A stretch of DNA of 64,000 nucleotides from Chryseolinea lacunae (GTDB lineage Bacteria; Bacteroidota; Bacteroidia; Cytophagales; Cyclobacteriaceae), in the NCBI RefSeq assembly GCF_016735595.1, contig NZ_JAERRB010000009.1, forward strand, positions 62,001-126,000, written 5' to 3'. The stretch's first letter is position 1; every line of letters begins with the position of its first letter. Under the pieces are notes generated by a model that worked only from the letters and a program-made list of their open reading frames with translations, had not been told where the DNA came from and ran no database searches. Of this stretch, positions 9,153 through 16,766 are shown in pieces. The position numbers and the translations under genes are program-made.

Positions 9153-10895
9153 ATGCTGACCACAACCCCAACCCGTTCCGTTTCTACACTGTTATCACTT
9201 ATCACGCTGCTTGCGCTCACGCAGTGCCAGCCCAAACTGCCACCCGGCGACCCGGGCAACGGCGGCCTCTACCTCCCCGACCATTTTGAAGCGGTGGTGG
9301 TGGTCGACAGCCTTCCGGCACGCGCGCGCCAACTGGCCGTGAACACCAACGGCGACATCTATGTGAAATCGCGCTTCTCGAAAAAAGACGCCCGCAACGT
9401 GGCCCTGCGCGACACCAACAACGACGGCAAAGCCGATGTGATTGAAGAATTCGGAAGCTATGAACCCGAACGTTCCTATGGCACCGCCATGCGTGTGCAC
9501 AACGGCTATCTCTACCTGAGCTCGGAACTCACGGTGTATCGCTACAAACTCACACCCGGCAAACTCACGCCGCAAGATTCCATCGAAGCCGTGGTGATCG
9601 ACGATCACGAACACGGCATGCACGAACACATTGCCAAACCCATCTGCTTCGACAACAAAGGGAATATCTATGTGCCCTATGGCGCGCCTTCCAACTCGTG
9701 CCAGGAAATGAACCGCACACCGCGCGTGCCCGGCATCGATCCTTGCCCGCAGCTCGAACTGCACGGTGGTGTGTGGAAGTTTGATGCCAACAAAATCAAC
9801 CAGACACAGAAAGACGGCGTGAAGTTCGCCACGGGCATCCGCAGCGTGGTGGCCATGGATTGGAATTCGGAAGATGAAAATCTCTACCTGGTGATGCATG
9901 GCCGCGACGACTTGCTGCGCCTGTGGCCCAACCTATACTCGCCCTGGCAAAGCGCCGTGCTGCCTTCCGAAGAGTTTATGAAAGTGAAGGAAGGCGACGA
10001 CTATGGCTGGCCCTATTGCTACTACGACCAGATGCAGGAAAAGAAAGTGCTGGCCCCGGAGTATGGCGGCGATGGAAAAATCACCGGCCGCTGCGACCAG
10101 TTTCAAAAACCATTGATGGGTTTCCCCGGACACTGGGCTCCGAACGACCTGTTGTTCTACAAGGGCAAACAATTTCCCGAGCGCTACACACACGGTGCCT
10201 TCGTGGCCTTTCACGGTTCCACCAACCGGGCGCCCTACCCGCAGTCGGGCTACATCATTGCCTACATCCCCTTCGAAAACAACAAACCCACCGGTGCGTG
10301 GGAAGTGTTTGCCGATGGCTTCGCCGTGGTTGACCCGGTGGTTGACGTGAGCGACGCCACCTATCGCCCCATGGGCCTGGCCGAAGGACCCGACGGTTCG
10401 CTCTACATCTCCGATACTGAAAAAGGAAAGATCTGGCGCGTCATGTACAAAGGCGACATAAACAACTTTGGCACCGCCGAACTCGCGGCCATGGAAAAAC
10501 GGAAGTCGGCCTCCAACATACGCAACCCCGACCCCGTGAAAGACAACCTCAACAAAGGCGAGGCAGTTGGCGGTCAGAAAACATTCGAGCTCTATTGCGC
10601 CACCTGCCACCAGAAGAACGGCAAAGGTGCTTCGGGACGATTCCCTTCGCTGGTGAACACCGAGTGGGTGCTGGGCGACAAGAAACGCCTCATCGGCATT
10701 GTGCTGAACGGCATGGAAGGCAACATTGAAGTGAACGGCGAAAACTTCGTGAACGCCATGCCCCAACACAGCTTCCTGAGCGATGAAGATGTGGCCAAGG
10801 TACTCACCTATGTGCGCGAAAGTTTTGGAAACAAGGCCAGCGCCGTAGAGACGGCCGAAGTGACGGCAGTCCGGAAAAAGACCGCGACAAAATGA
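9153..10895 (+). CDS. PQQ-type sugar dehydrogenase propeller fused to cytochrome c (lipoprotein)
   Basis: This 580-residue protein has a lipobox LALTQC (Cys25). Residues about 40-450 form a six-bladed beta-propeller of the glucose/L-sorbosone dehydrogenase type (SRFSKKDARNVALRD, DDYGWPYCYYDQ, GLAEGPDGSLYISDTEKGKIWRV). A monoheme cytochrome c domain follows, with CATCH at residues 482-486 and a candidate distal Met in NAMPQHSF near residue 537. The fusion would pass electrons from oxidising a sugar or polyol directly to heme and on to the respiratory chain. It lies 50 bases after the CBM9-like gene. The PQQ requirement is inferred from the fold. Confidence 0.85.
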   Translation: MLTTTPTRSVSTLLSLITLLALTQCQPKLPPGDPGNGGLYLPDHFEAVVVVDSLPARARQLAVNTNGDIYVKSRFSKKDARNVALRDTNNDGKADVIEEFGSYEPERSYGTAMRVHNGYLYLSSELTVYRYKLTPGKLTPQDSIEAVVIDDHEHGMHEHIAKPICFDNKGNIYVPYGAPSNSCQEMNRTPRVPGIDPCPQLELHGGVWKFDANKINQTQKDGVKFATGIRSVVAMDWNSEDENLYLVMHGRDDLLRLWPNLYSPWQSAVLPSEEFMKVKEGDDYGWPYCYYDQMQEKKVLAPEYGGDGKITGRCDQFQKPLMGFPGHWAPNDLLFYKGKQFPERYTHGAFVAFHGSTNRAPYPQSGYIIAYIPFENNKPTGAWEVFADGFAVVDPVVDVSDATYRPMGLAEGPDGSLYISDTEKGKIWRVMYKGDINNFGTAELAAMEKRKSASNIRNPDPVKDNLNKGEAVGGQKTFELYCATCHQKNGKGASGRFPSLVNTEWVLGDKKRLIGIVLNGMEGNIEVNGENFVNAMPQHSFLSDEDVAKVLTYVRESFGNKASAVETAEVTAVRKKTATK

Positions 10896-10929
10896 TATTT
10901 TTATAAAACCGATTAACCCTAAAACACAC

Positions 10930-11394
10930 ATGCATATGAAAGAACAAAGAAGATCAACGTTGAAAAAGTTGCTGGCCTCGGTGGCAGGCATTGCAGGCTT
11001 TGGAGTGGCCACCGCGAAAGCCGATGCCACACCCGAAAAAGAAGTGTTCAATGTCGTGAAAGACGATCAGGACGTGCCGCTGTTTTCCGGATCGACCAAG
11101 TTCGGCAACCTGGTGTTCATTGCGGGCAAAGGCGCACACTTCGATGGCGACATCACCGCGCATACCAAACACGTGCTCGATGAACTGGAAAAAGAACTGG
11201 AGAAGGCCGGCTCTTCGATGAAAAAAGTATTGAAGTGCAGCGTGTTCCTCCACGACCTCAACGACTACAAAGCCATGAACGAAGCCTATAAAGGACGTTT
11301 CGGCGACAAGCCCCCGGTGCGCACCACGGTGGCCGTATACGGCGGCGTGCCCGGCGATTCGCTGGTGGAAATTGATTGCATTGCCTACATCTGA
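10930..11394 (+). CDS. Tat-exported RidA family imine/enamine deaminase
   Basis: This 154-residue protein has a C-terminal domain of about 120 residues of the RidA/YjgF/UK114 family, including the conserved Arg (PPVRTTVAVYG, about residue 131) and the GDSLVEIDCIAY ending. The N terminus is atypical: QRRSTLKKLLASVAG then a hydrophobic stretch and ATAKADA, a twin-arginine signal, whereas classical RidA proteins are cytoplasmic. RidA hydrolyses reactive enamines/imines released by PLP dehydratases, which suits the exported PLP enzyme four genes upstream. An in-frame ATG at 10936 is an equally possible start. It lies 34 bases after the dehydrogenase gene. Confidence 0.85.
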   Translation: MHMKEQRRSTLKKLLASVAGIAGFGVATAKADATPEKEVFNVVKDDQDVPLFSGSTKFGNLVFIAGKGAHFDGDITAHTKHVLDELEKELEKAGSSMKKVLKCSVFLHDLNDYKAMNEAYKGRFGDKPPVRTTVAVYGGVPGDSLVEIDCIAYI

Positions 11395-11462
11395 TTTTAG
11401 AAACCTCCTGCACCAACAGGGGAAGAGCCGAACCGAATTTGAATCTTAACTTTTTGACTATC

Positions 11463-12713
11463 ATGCAAACATCGCGCATACTTCACATCCTTGTCCTCTG
11501 CCTCTGCGCCGGACTCTTACACGCCCAGGACTACACCATCCTGATCAAAGGCGGCCACGTGATCGATCCGAAAAACAACATCGACGACGTGATGGACGTT
11601 GCCGTGAAAGACGACAAGGTGGCGCTGGTGGCAAAGAACATCGACGCTAAAAAAGCAGCGCTGGTGATCGACGCCAAAGGCCTGTATGTTACACCCGGTG
11701 TCATCGATATTCATTCGCACAACTTCTTCGGCACCCAGGAAGATCACTACCTGGGCGACGGCTTCGAAGCTCTTCCCCCGGATGGTTTCACCTTCCGCAG
11801 CGGCGTGACCACCGTGGTGGACGCGGGCGGCGCAGGATGGAAAACATTCAACACCTTTAAGGCGCAAACCATGGCCCACTCCAAAACGCGGGTGCTTTCG
11901 TTTCTCAACATCGTGGGCGAAGGCATGCGCGGTGGCGCCTATGAACAAAACCTGAGCGACATGGACCCCAAGCTCACCGCCATGGTGGTGAAACAACACC
12001 GCGAGATTGTGGGCATTAAAGTAGCACACTACACCGGTGCCGAATGGGACCCCGTTGATCGCGCCGTGGAAGCCGGCAAGATCGCGAACGTGCCCGTGAT
12101 TGTAGACTTTGGCGGTCACCTTCCTCCGCTCTCCATTCAGGACCTCTTCACCAAACACCTTCGCCCCGGCGACATCTTCACCCATACCTTTGCACGTGTG
12201 GCGGGTCGCCAGCCCATTGTGGATGCCCAAGGCAAGATGCTACCCTTCGTTTCGGAAGCCCAGAAGAACGGCATTGTGTTCGACGTGGGACACGGAGGCG
12301 GAAGCTTCCTGTTTTCACAGGCCATCCCAGCCCTCAAAAGCGGATTCATTCCCAACACCATCAGCACCGACGCTCACACGGGCAGCATGAACGCGGGCAT
12401 GAAAGATCAACTGAACGTGATGTCAAAATTTCTCAACATCGGCATGACGTTGTCCCAGGTGATCGGCGCTTCAACGTGGAATCCGGCACAGGTTATCCGC
12501 CGCGATGACCTCGGCCATCTTTCAGTGGGCGCAGGTGCCGACATTGCCGTGTTCAATGTGCTCAATGGAAAATTCGGGTTCATCGACTCGGGTGGATTCA
12601 AAGCCAACGGCACGCAAAAAATGGAATGCGAGCTCACCCTGCGCGACGGCAAAGTGGTCTATGACCTCAACGGCATCTCCAAGACACCCTGGGATGCTCC
12701 CGAAAAAAAGTAG
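11463..12713 (+). CDS. Exported metal-dependent amidohydrolase/deacetylase (EF0837/Atu3266 type)
   Basis: I chose the ATG at 11463 (416 residues) because it gives a Sec signal peptide (MQTSRILHILVLCLCAG, cleavage after LLHAQ); an upstream in-frame ATG at 11376 would hide it and overlap the RidA gene. Amidohydrolase landmarks: metal ligands His84 and His86 in DIHSH, a Lys/His segment GIKVAHY, VFDVGHGGG, and the catalytic Asp in STDAHTG. Proteins of this subgroup are often encoded next to SelA-like DgaE proteins, as here, and have been reported to deacetylate N-acetyl-D-amino acid type or acetyl-ester compounds. Likely role: releasing an amino group or acyl group before or after the PLP step. 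Confidence 0.82.
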   Translation: MQTSRILHILVLCLCAGLLHAQDYTILIKGGHVIDPKNNIDDVMDVAVKDDKVALVAKNIDAKKAALVIDAKGLYVTPGVIDIHSHNFFGTQEDHYLGDGFEALPPDGFTFRSGVTTVVDAGGAGWKTFNTFKAQTMAHSKTRVLSFLNIVGEGMRGGAYEQNLSDMDPKLTAMVVKQHREIVGIKVAHYTGAEWDPVDRAVEAGKIANVPVIVDFGGHLPPLSIQDLFTKHLRPGDIFTHTFARVAGRQPIVDAQGKMLPFVSEAQKNGIVFDVGHGGGSFLFSQAIPALKSGFIPNTISTDAHTGSMNAGMKDQLNVMSKFLNIGMTLSQVIGASTWNPAQVIRRDDLGHLSVGAGADIAVFNVLNGKFGFIDSGGFKANGTQKMECELTLRDGKVVYDLNGISKTPWDAPEKK

Positions 12714-12722
12714 ACGCTTAAT

Positions 12723-13397
12723 TTATTTACGATGTGCCAACGCCACGATGTCGGGCACTTCGAGAATTTGTTTCTCGTAGCCCAACGTCACGGTGTGTAT
12801 CATGGCTTGTCCCAACTCGGCGAGGGTGGAGAAAAATTTCGGAAACAACTTCCGGCTGATGGGGTATAACCAATCCACATACTTGTAGAACGAAAGCGCA
12901 TTCTTCAATCCTGGCGTGGGTCGCATAAACCCCGGGCGGAATGCGTACACATGCATGAAGGGAAGCTTCATCAGATCGTTCTCTGTTTTTCCTTTCACAC
13001 GCGCCCACATGGATTTTCCTACCTCCGAAGAGTCGGTGCCGGCTCCCGACACATAACAAAACGTCATGTCGGCATTTACTTTGGATAGCACCTGTGCCAC
13101 GTGCATCGTGAGCGTGTAGGTCATACGCCTGTAGTCCGGCTCCTTCATGCCCACCGATGACACCCCCAAGCAGAAGAAGCAGGCATTATAGCCCACCAGT
13201 TGGTCTTGGATGGGCGTGACGTCAAAAAAATCGTTGTGAATGATTTCCTTTAGCTTTGGATGGCTTATACCGATGGGCTTGCGCGAAAGCACCAGCACGG
13301 TTTCCACCTGACTATCCCGAAGGCATTCGTGCAGCACCCCTTCGCCCACCATGCCTGTGACGCCTGTGACGATGGCTCTTACTTTTGTTTGACTCAT
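12723..13397 (-). CDS. NAD(P)-binding atypical short-chain reductase, TIP30-like
   Basis: This 224-residue protein has an N-terminal Rossmann motif VTGVTGMVGEGVL followed by LVLSRKPIG, matching the atypical SDR family that includes HTATIP2/TIP30 and YwnB-like nucleoside-diphosphate-sugar epimerases. The C-terminal half lacks a clear YxxxK pair: YVSGAGTDSSE precedes ARVKGKTENDL, where the conserved Lys may be in VKGKTE. It may bind NADP(H) without typical catalysis. It is convergent with the preceding gene, with only 9 bases between stops. Substrate unknown. Confidence 0.75.
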   Translation of the reverse strand: MSQTKVRAIVTGVTGMVGEGVLHECLRDSQVETVLVLSRKPIGISHPKLKEIIHNDFFDVTPIQDQLVGYNACFFCLGVSSVGMKEPDYRRMTYTLTMHVAQVLSKVNADMTFCYVSGAGTDSSEVGKSMWARVKGKTENDLMKLPFMHVYAFRPGFMRPTPGLKNALSFYKYVDWLYPISRKLFPKFFSTLAELGQAMIHTVTLGYEKQILEVPDIVALAHRK

Positions 13398-13560
13398 GTT
13401 TCTTTTATGAATGTGTCTGCGCTGTCGCGCGATTCATGTTCTGTTAAATTAACGATACCCTTTCTAACGATCAATACACACAGGGCTTTCCGCCTAAGGA
13501 TGTTCATTTGCATGTGGCCCGGCACCGTGGTATCTTCGGACACACCAACACCCAACGCCT

Positions 13561-14721
13561 ATGTATGGTTATCTGGTTGTCCTGTTCCTGCTCCGCCACC
13601 TCGTGTCCAATCCCGCCTTCCAGCCTCAGACGGTTGACAGTGACGTGGCCATCGGCTATGGCCTTGCACTCGGAGATGTAGACGGAGATGGCAAGGTGGA
13701 TATTTTACTGGCCGATAAAAAACAATTTGTCTGGTATCGCAATGGCGACTGGAAGAAGTTTGTGCTGGCCGAAAACCTGACCGCCTCCGACAATGTGTGC
13801 ATTGCCGCCCGCGACATCGATGGCGACGGCAAAGTAGAAGTGGCGGTGGGCGCGCAATGGAATCCCTCCGAAACCAGCGACACCACAACATCAGGCGCCG
13901 TGTTCTACCTGTCCCGCCCGCAGGATCCAACCCAACCCTGGAAAGCCACCGAACTTCGCCACGAACCCACGGTTCACCGCATGCGCTGGGTGCAGGCCGC
14001 CCCCGGAAATTTTCACCTCATTGTTGTCCCCCTCCACGGTCGCGGCAACCAGAACGGTGCCGGCGAAGGCGTGAAGGTGATCGCCTGCATCCCGCCAGCA
14101 AAAAGCAGAAACGACGCCGGCCAATGGACCTACGCGCTGGTCGATCAATCCATGCACCTCACCCACAACCTGGAGGTGATTCCCGGAAAGAAAAATGAAT
14201 CGATCTACATCGGCGGAAAAGAAGGCATCAAAGCATTTCAGTATGACGGCAAGCGATGGACGGCCGTCACCAACAAAACCTTCGTGGTGTCAGGATCGAG
14301 TGTGGGTGAATTGAGAAAATCACTCGAAGGCAAACTGGATTTCATTGCCACGGTAGAGCCCATGCACGGCCGTGAGCTCGCGGTGTATGAAGCGTCCGAA
14401 AATTCAAATCCCACACGAACTCTGCTGTCGAACGAACTAAATCAAGGCCATGCCCTGGCAGTAGCCGATGTACTCGCCTCAGGAAGCAACCAGATTGTGG
14501 TGGGCTGGCGCGAACCCAACGCCGAAAAGAAAACCGGCATCAAACTTTTTATCCCTCCCGCAAAAGGCACCACGGCGTGGACAAGCCTATGGATCGACGA
14601 AAACGAAATGGCCTGCGAAGATCTTCAGGTCATCGACCTGAATGGCGACGGAAAGAAAGACATCGTGGCCGCCGGCAGAGCCACACACAACCTGAAGATT
14701 TACTGGAACTCCACCAAATAA
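13561..14721 (+). CDS. FG-GAP/VCBS repeat protein
   Basis: This 386-residue protein has a short hydrophobic N terminus (MYGYLVVLFLLRHL) that could be a weak signal peptide, followed by calcium-binding-like FG-GAP/VCBS repeats: ALGDVDGDGKVDILLAD, ARDIDGDGKVEVAVGA, AVADVLASGSNQIVVG and IDLNGDGKKDIVAAG. This predicts an extracytoplasmic beta-propeller. Proteins of this kind in Bacteroidota often have no catalytic residues, and the role is unknown. There is no T9SS tail. A strong hairpin terminator follows the stop codon directly. The start is not certain because no ribosome-binding site is visible. Confidence 0.72.
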   Translation: MYGYLVVLFLLRHLVSNPAFQPQTVDSDVAIGYGLALGDVDGDGKVDILLADKKQFVWYRNGDWKKFVLAENLTASDNVCIAARDIDGDGKVEVAVGAQWNPSETSDTTTSGAVFYLSRPQDPTQPWKATELRHEPTVHRMRWVQAAPGNFHLIVVPLHGRGNQNGAGEGVKVIACIPPAKSRNDAGQWTYALVDQSMHLTHNLEVIPGKKNESIYIGGKEGIKAFQYDGKRWTAVTNKTFVVSGSSVGELRKSLEGKLDFIATVEPMHGRELAVYEASENSNPTRTLLSNELNQGHALAVADVLASGSNQIVVGWREPNAEKKTGIKLFIPPAKGTTAWTSLWIDENEMACEDLQVIDLNGDGKKDIVAAGRATHNLKIYWNSTK

Positions 14722-14757
14722 AAAACGTTCCGGATACCACTGCACCCGGAACGTTTT
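14722..14757. terminator. Bidirectional hairpin terminator between convergent genes
   Basis: A perfect 12-bp inverted repeat (AAAACGTTCCGG at 14722-14733, CCGGAACGTTTT at 14746-14757) has a 12-base loop. The A and T ends make it usable on both strands. It sits between the FG-GAP gene (rightward) and the DUF885 gene (leftward). Confidence 0.8.
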
Positions 14758-14786
14758 AAATGTATTCTCTAAATTTCTACGTGGCC

Positions 14787-16574
14787 TTAGGCCGGCTTCT
14801 TCGCCGTAGCAATCCAACGATCAATTTTATCTTCCAGCACTTTCAATGGCATAGCGCCCGTGCCCAACACCTGGTTGTGAAATTCGGAGATGTCGAACTT
14901 ATCACCCATTTCCTTTTCGGCTTTCGCACGAAGCTCCTGAATTTTCAACTGACCAATTTTGTATGACAAGGCCTGACCTGGGATGGCCATGTAGCGCTCA
15001 ACTTCGGCGATGATCGACTCGTCGGTGCGGGCTTCGTGATCTTTGGAATATTGAATGGCCTGCTCGCGTGTCCAGCCCTGGGTGTGCATGCCGGCATCCA
15101 CCACCAAACGAATGGCGCGGTGCATCTCGGCGCTCAACATACCAAAGTATTGATACGGATCGGTATACAACCCAAGTTCCTTACCCAGCGACTCTGTGTA
15201 TAACGCCCACCCTTCGGCATAGGCACTATAGTTAACGATGTTGCGGAATGCGGGCAGCGTTGCATTTTCCTGCTGCAAGGAAATCTGATAGTGGTGACCG
15301 GGAATGGCTTCGTGCAAAAACAAATCCTCGTCAGAAAGAATGTTGTATTTCTTCACGTCGGGAATGGGCACATAAAAAACACCGGGGCGTGAACCGTCTT
15401 TGGAACCACTGCTGTATTCGGCACTGGCCGAAGCTTCGCGGAAGGCTTCGGTGCGACGCACTTCAAACGCTGTCTTCGGGCTGTTGGCAAACAGCTTCGA
15501 AAGATTGGGTTTCATGCGCTCATGAATTTCGTTAAAGTGTGCAATCACTTGCTCAGGCTTGGTGAACGGCGTGAGTTCTTTCTTGGTGCGCAGGCTCAGG
15601 AAAAACGCTTTGAGATCGCCCTTGAAGCCAACTTGTTCTTTCACGGTTTCCATCTCTTTCGAGATGCGTTCCACTTCGCTCTTGCCCAATGCAAAAATCT
15701 CGTCGGCAGGTTTTGTGGTGGTGGTGTAAAGTTTGATCAGGAAGTTATAATACTCCTTGCCTTCCGGCGTTGCATCGATGCCCGAGGTTTCGCGTGCTGC
15801 TTTCAGGTAGTCTGTTTCGAGGAAGGCTTTGATTCGTTTGTGTGCCGGTATGATGTGATCGTTGATCATGCTCTCATAGGCTTTGGTGAGACGTGCCTTG
15901 TCTTCGGCCGAGAAATCGGCGGGCAGGTTTTTGATAGGACCATAGAACAGGTGATCTTTCACAGGACCATGATCCATCGCGGCAAACTGGGGAATGGTTT
16001 TCTTCACCAGGGGCTTGGGCAACACATAGCCGGCAGCAATGCCTTTCTTCATGTTCACCAATGCCGTGTCGCACCACGCTTCATATTGCGTGAGTCGCTT
16101 CAACCAATTGTCATAATCCTTCACCGTCTTGAAGGGATGCAGGCTGCTGCCGCTGGCCATCTGCCCCACAAACAAATGGATCGACGAAAATTGATTGATG
16201 GGCATGAGGTAGTCTTTGAAGCGCAGGCTTTCCAACGCAATGTCGCATTCCCACAGCAACACATCATAGTTCATCTGATCGTCTTCCGACAGGGCGTTGC
16301 GATCGTATTTTGTGAGCAGGTCGCGATAGCGTGTGTAGAGTTCGCGCGTCTGATTTCTGAATTCGGCCGTGAGGGTATTGGGAAGCAAATCATCATAACG
16401 ACTGTCGCCGATGGCCGTGGCATTGATGGGTGAATACTTCAGGTAGTCTTCATAATAATTTCCCAGCAACGTGTCGAGCGTTGGCTTGGGAGCCTGCACT
16501 TCCGTTTTGGGTTTAGTAGAGCAAGCCAGCATGCACAACAAAATGGGCACGTAAAGCAAATGGTGTTTTCGCAT
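14787..16574 (-). CDS. DUF885 family lipoprotein (putative metallopeptidase)
   Basis: This 595-residue protein has a lipoprotein signal (MRKHHLLYVPILLCMLAC, Cys18). It has the DUF885 signature HEAIPGHHYQ, an HExxxH-like zinc-site motif in the second half, followed by a helical C-terminal region (YAEGWALYTESLGKELG, a typical DUF885 segment). DUF885 proteins are considered gluzincin-related peptidases, many of them exported. The length is normal for the family. The gene stands alone; its leader contains a short tandem repeat (TTATTGAG twice at 16593-16608). Peptidase activity is inferred from the motif. Confidence 0.85.
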   Translation of the reverse strand: MRKHHLLYVPILLCMLACSTKPKTEVQAPKPTLDTLLGNYYEDYLKYSPINATAIGDSRYDDLLPNTLTAEFRNQTRELYTRYRDLLTKYDRNALSEDDQMNYDVLLWECDIALESLRFKDYLMPINQFSSIHLFVGQMASGSSLHPFKTVKDYDNWLKRLTQYEAWCDTALVNMKKGIAAGYVLPKPLVKKTIPQFAAMDHGPVKDHLFYGPIKNLPADFSAEDKARLTKAYESMINDHIIPAHKRIKAFLETDYLKAARETSGIDATPEGKEYYNFLIKLYTTTTKPADEIFALGKSEVERISKEMETVKEQVGFKGDLKAFFLSLRTKKELTPFTKPEQVIAHFNEIHERMKPNLSKLFANSPKTAFEVRRTEAFREASASAEYSSGSKDGSRPGVFYVPIPDVKKYNILSDEDLFLHEAIPGHHYQISLQQENATLPAFRNIVNYSAYAEGWALYTESLGKELGLYTDPYQYFGMLSAEMHRAIRLVVDAGMHTQGWTREQAIQYSKDHEARTDESIIAEVERYMAIPGQALSYKIGQLKIQELRAKAEKEMGDKFDISEFHNQVLGTGAMPLKVLEDKIDRWIATAKKPA

Positions 16575-16708
16575 AAATGAAATGGATTAAGGTTATTGAG
16601 TTATTGAGTTGAGTTCCGGAGTTCGCAGAAATGTCATGAAACAGCACAAAGGCACCATGGCGCCCACTCAAAAATAAAGAAAGATTTGCGGGCAGCGAGG
16701 GTTCCCCT

Positions 16709-16744
16709 AAAAAAAGAATGAGCCGGTAACGTATACCGGCTCAT
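16709..16744 (-). terminator. Rho-independent terminator of the molybdenum hydroxylase operon
   Basis: A perfect 11-bp inverted repeat (ATGAGCCGGTA at 16718-16728, TACCGGCTCAT at 16734-16744) with a 5-base loop is followed, in the leftward direction, by seven U residues (A-run at 16709-16715). It lies 22 bases after the stop of the large-subunit gene. Confidence 0.85.
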
Positions 16745-16766
16745 GCCTATGTTGGACTTTCCATTA

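Noticed and set aside
9933-11051. Long antisense frame opposite the dehydrogenase and RidA genes
   Set aside because: It is a by-product of G+C-biased third positions in real genes; no domain or start context supports it.
15522-16433. Plus-strand frame opposite the DUF885 gene
   Set aside because: It has shadow-gene composition; the minus-strand gene has lipoprotein and zinc-motif evidence.
16593-16608. Tandem TTATTGAG repeat in the DUF885 leader
   Set aside because: It has only two copies and no symmetry; too short to call a regulatory element.
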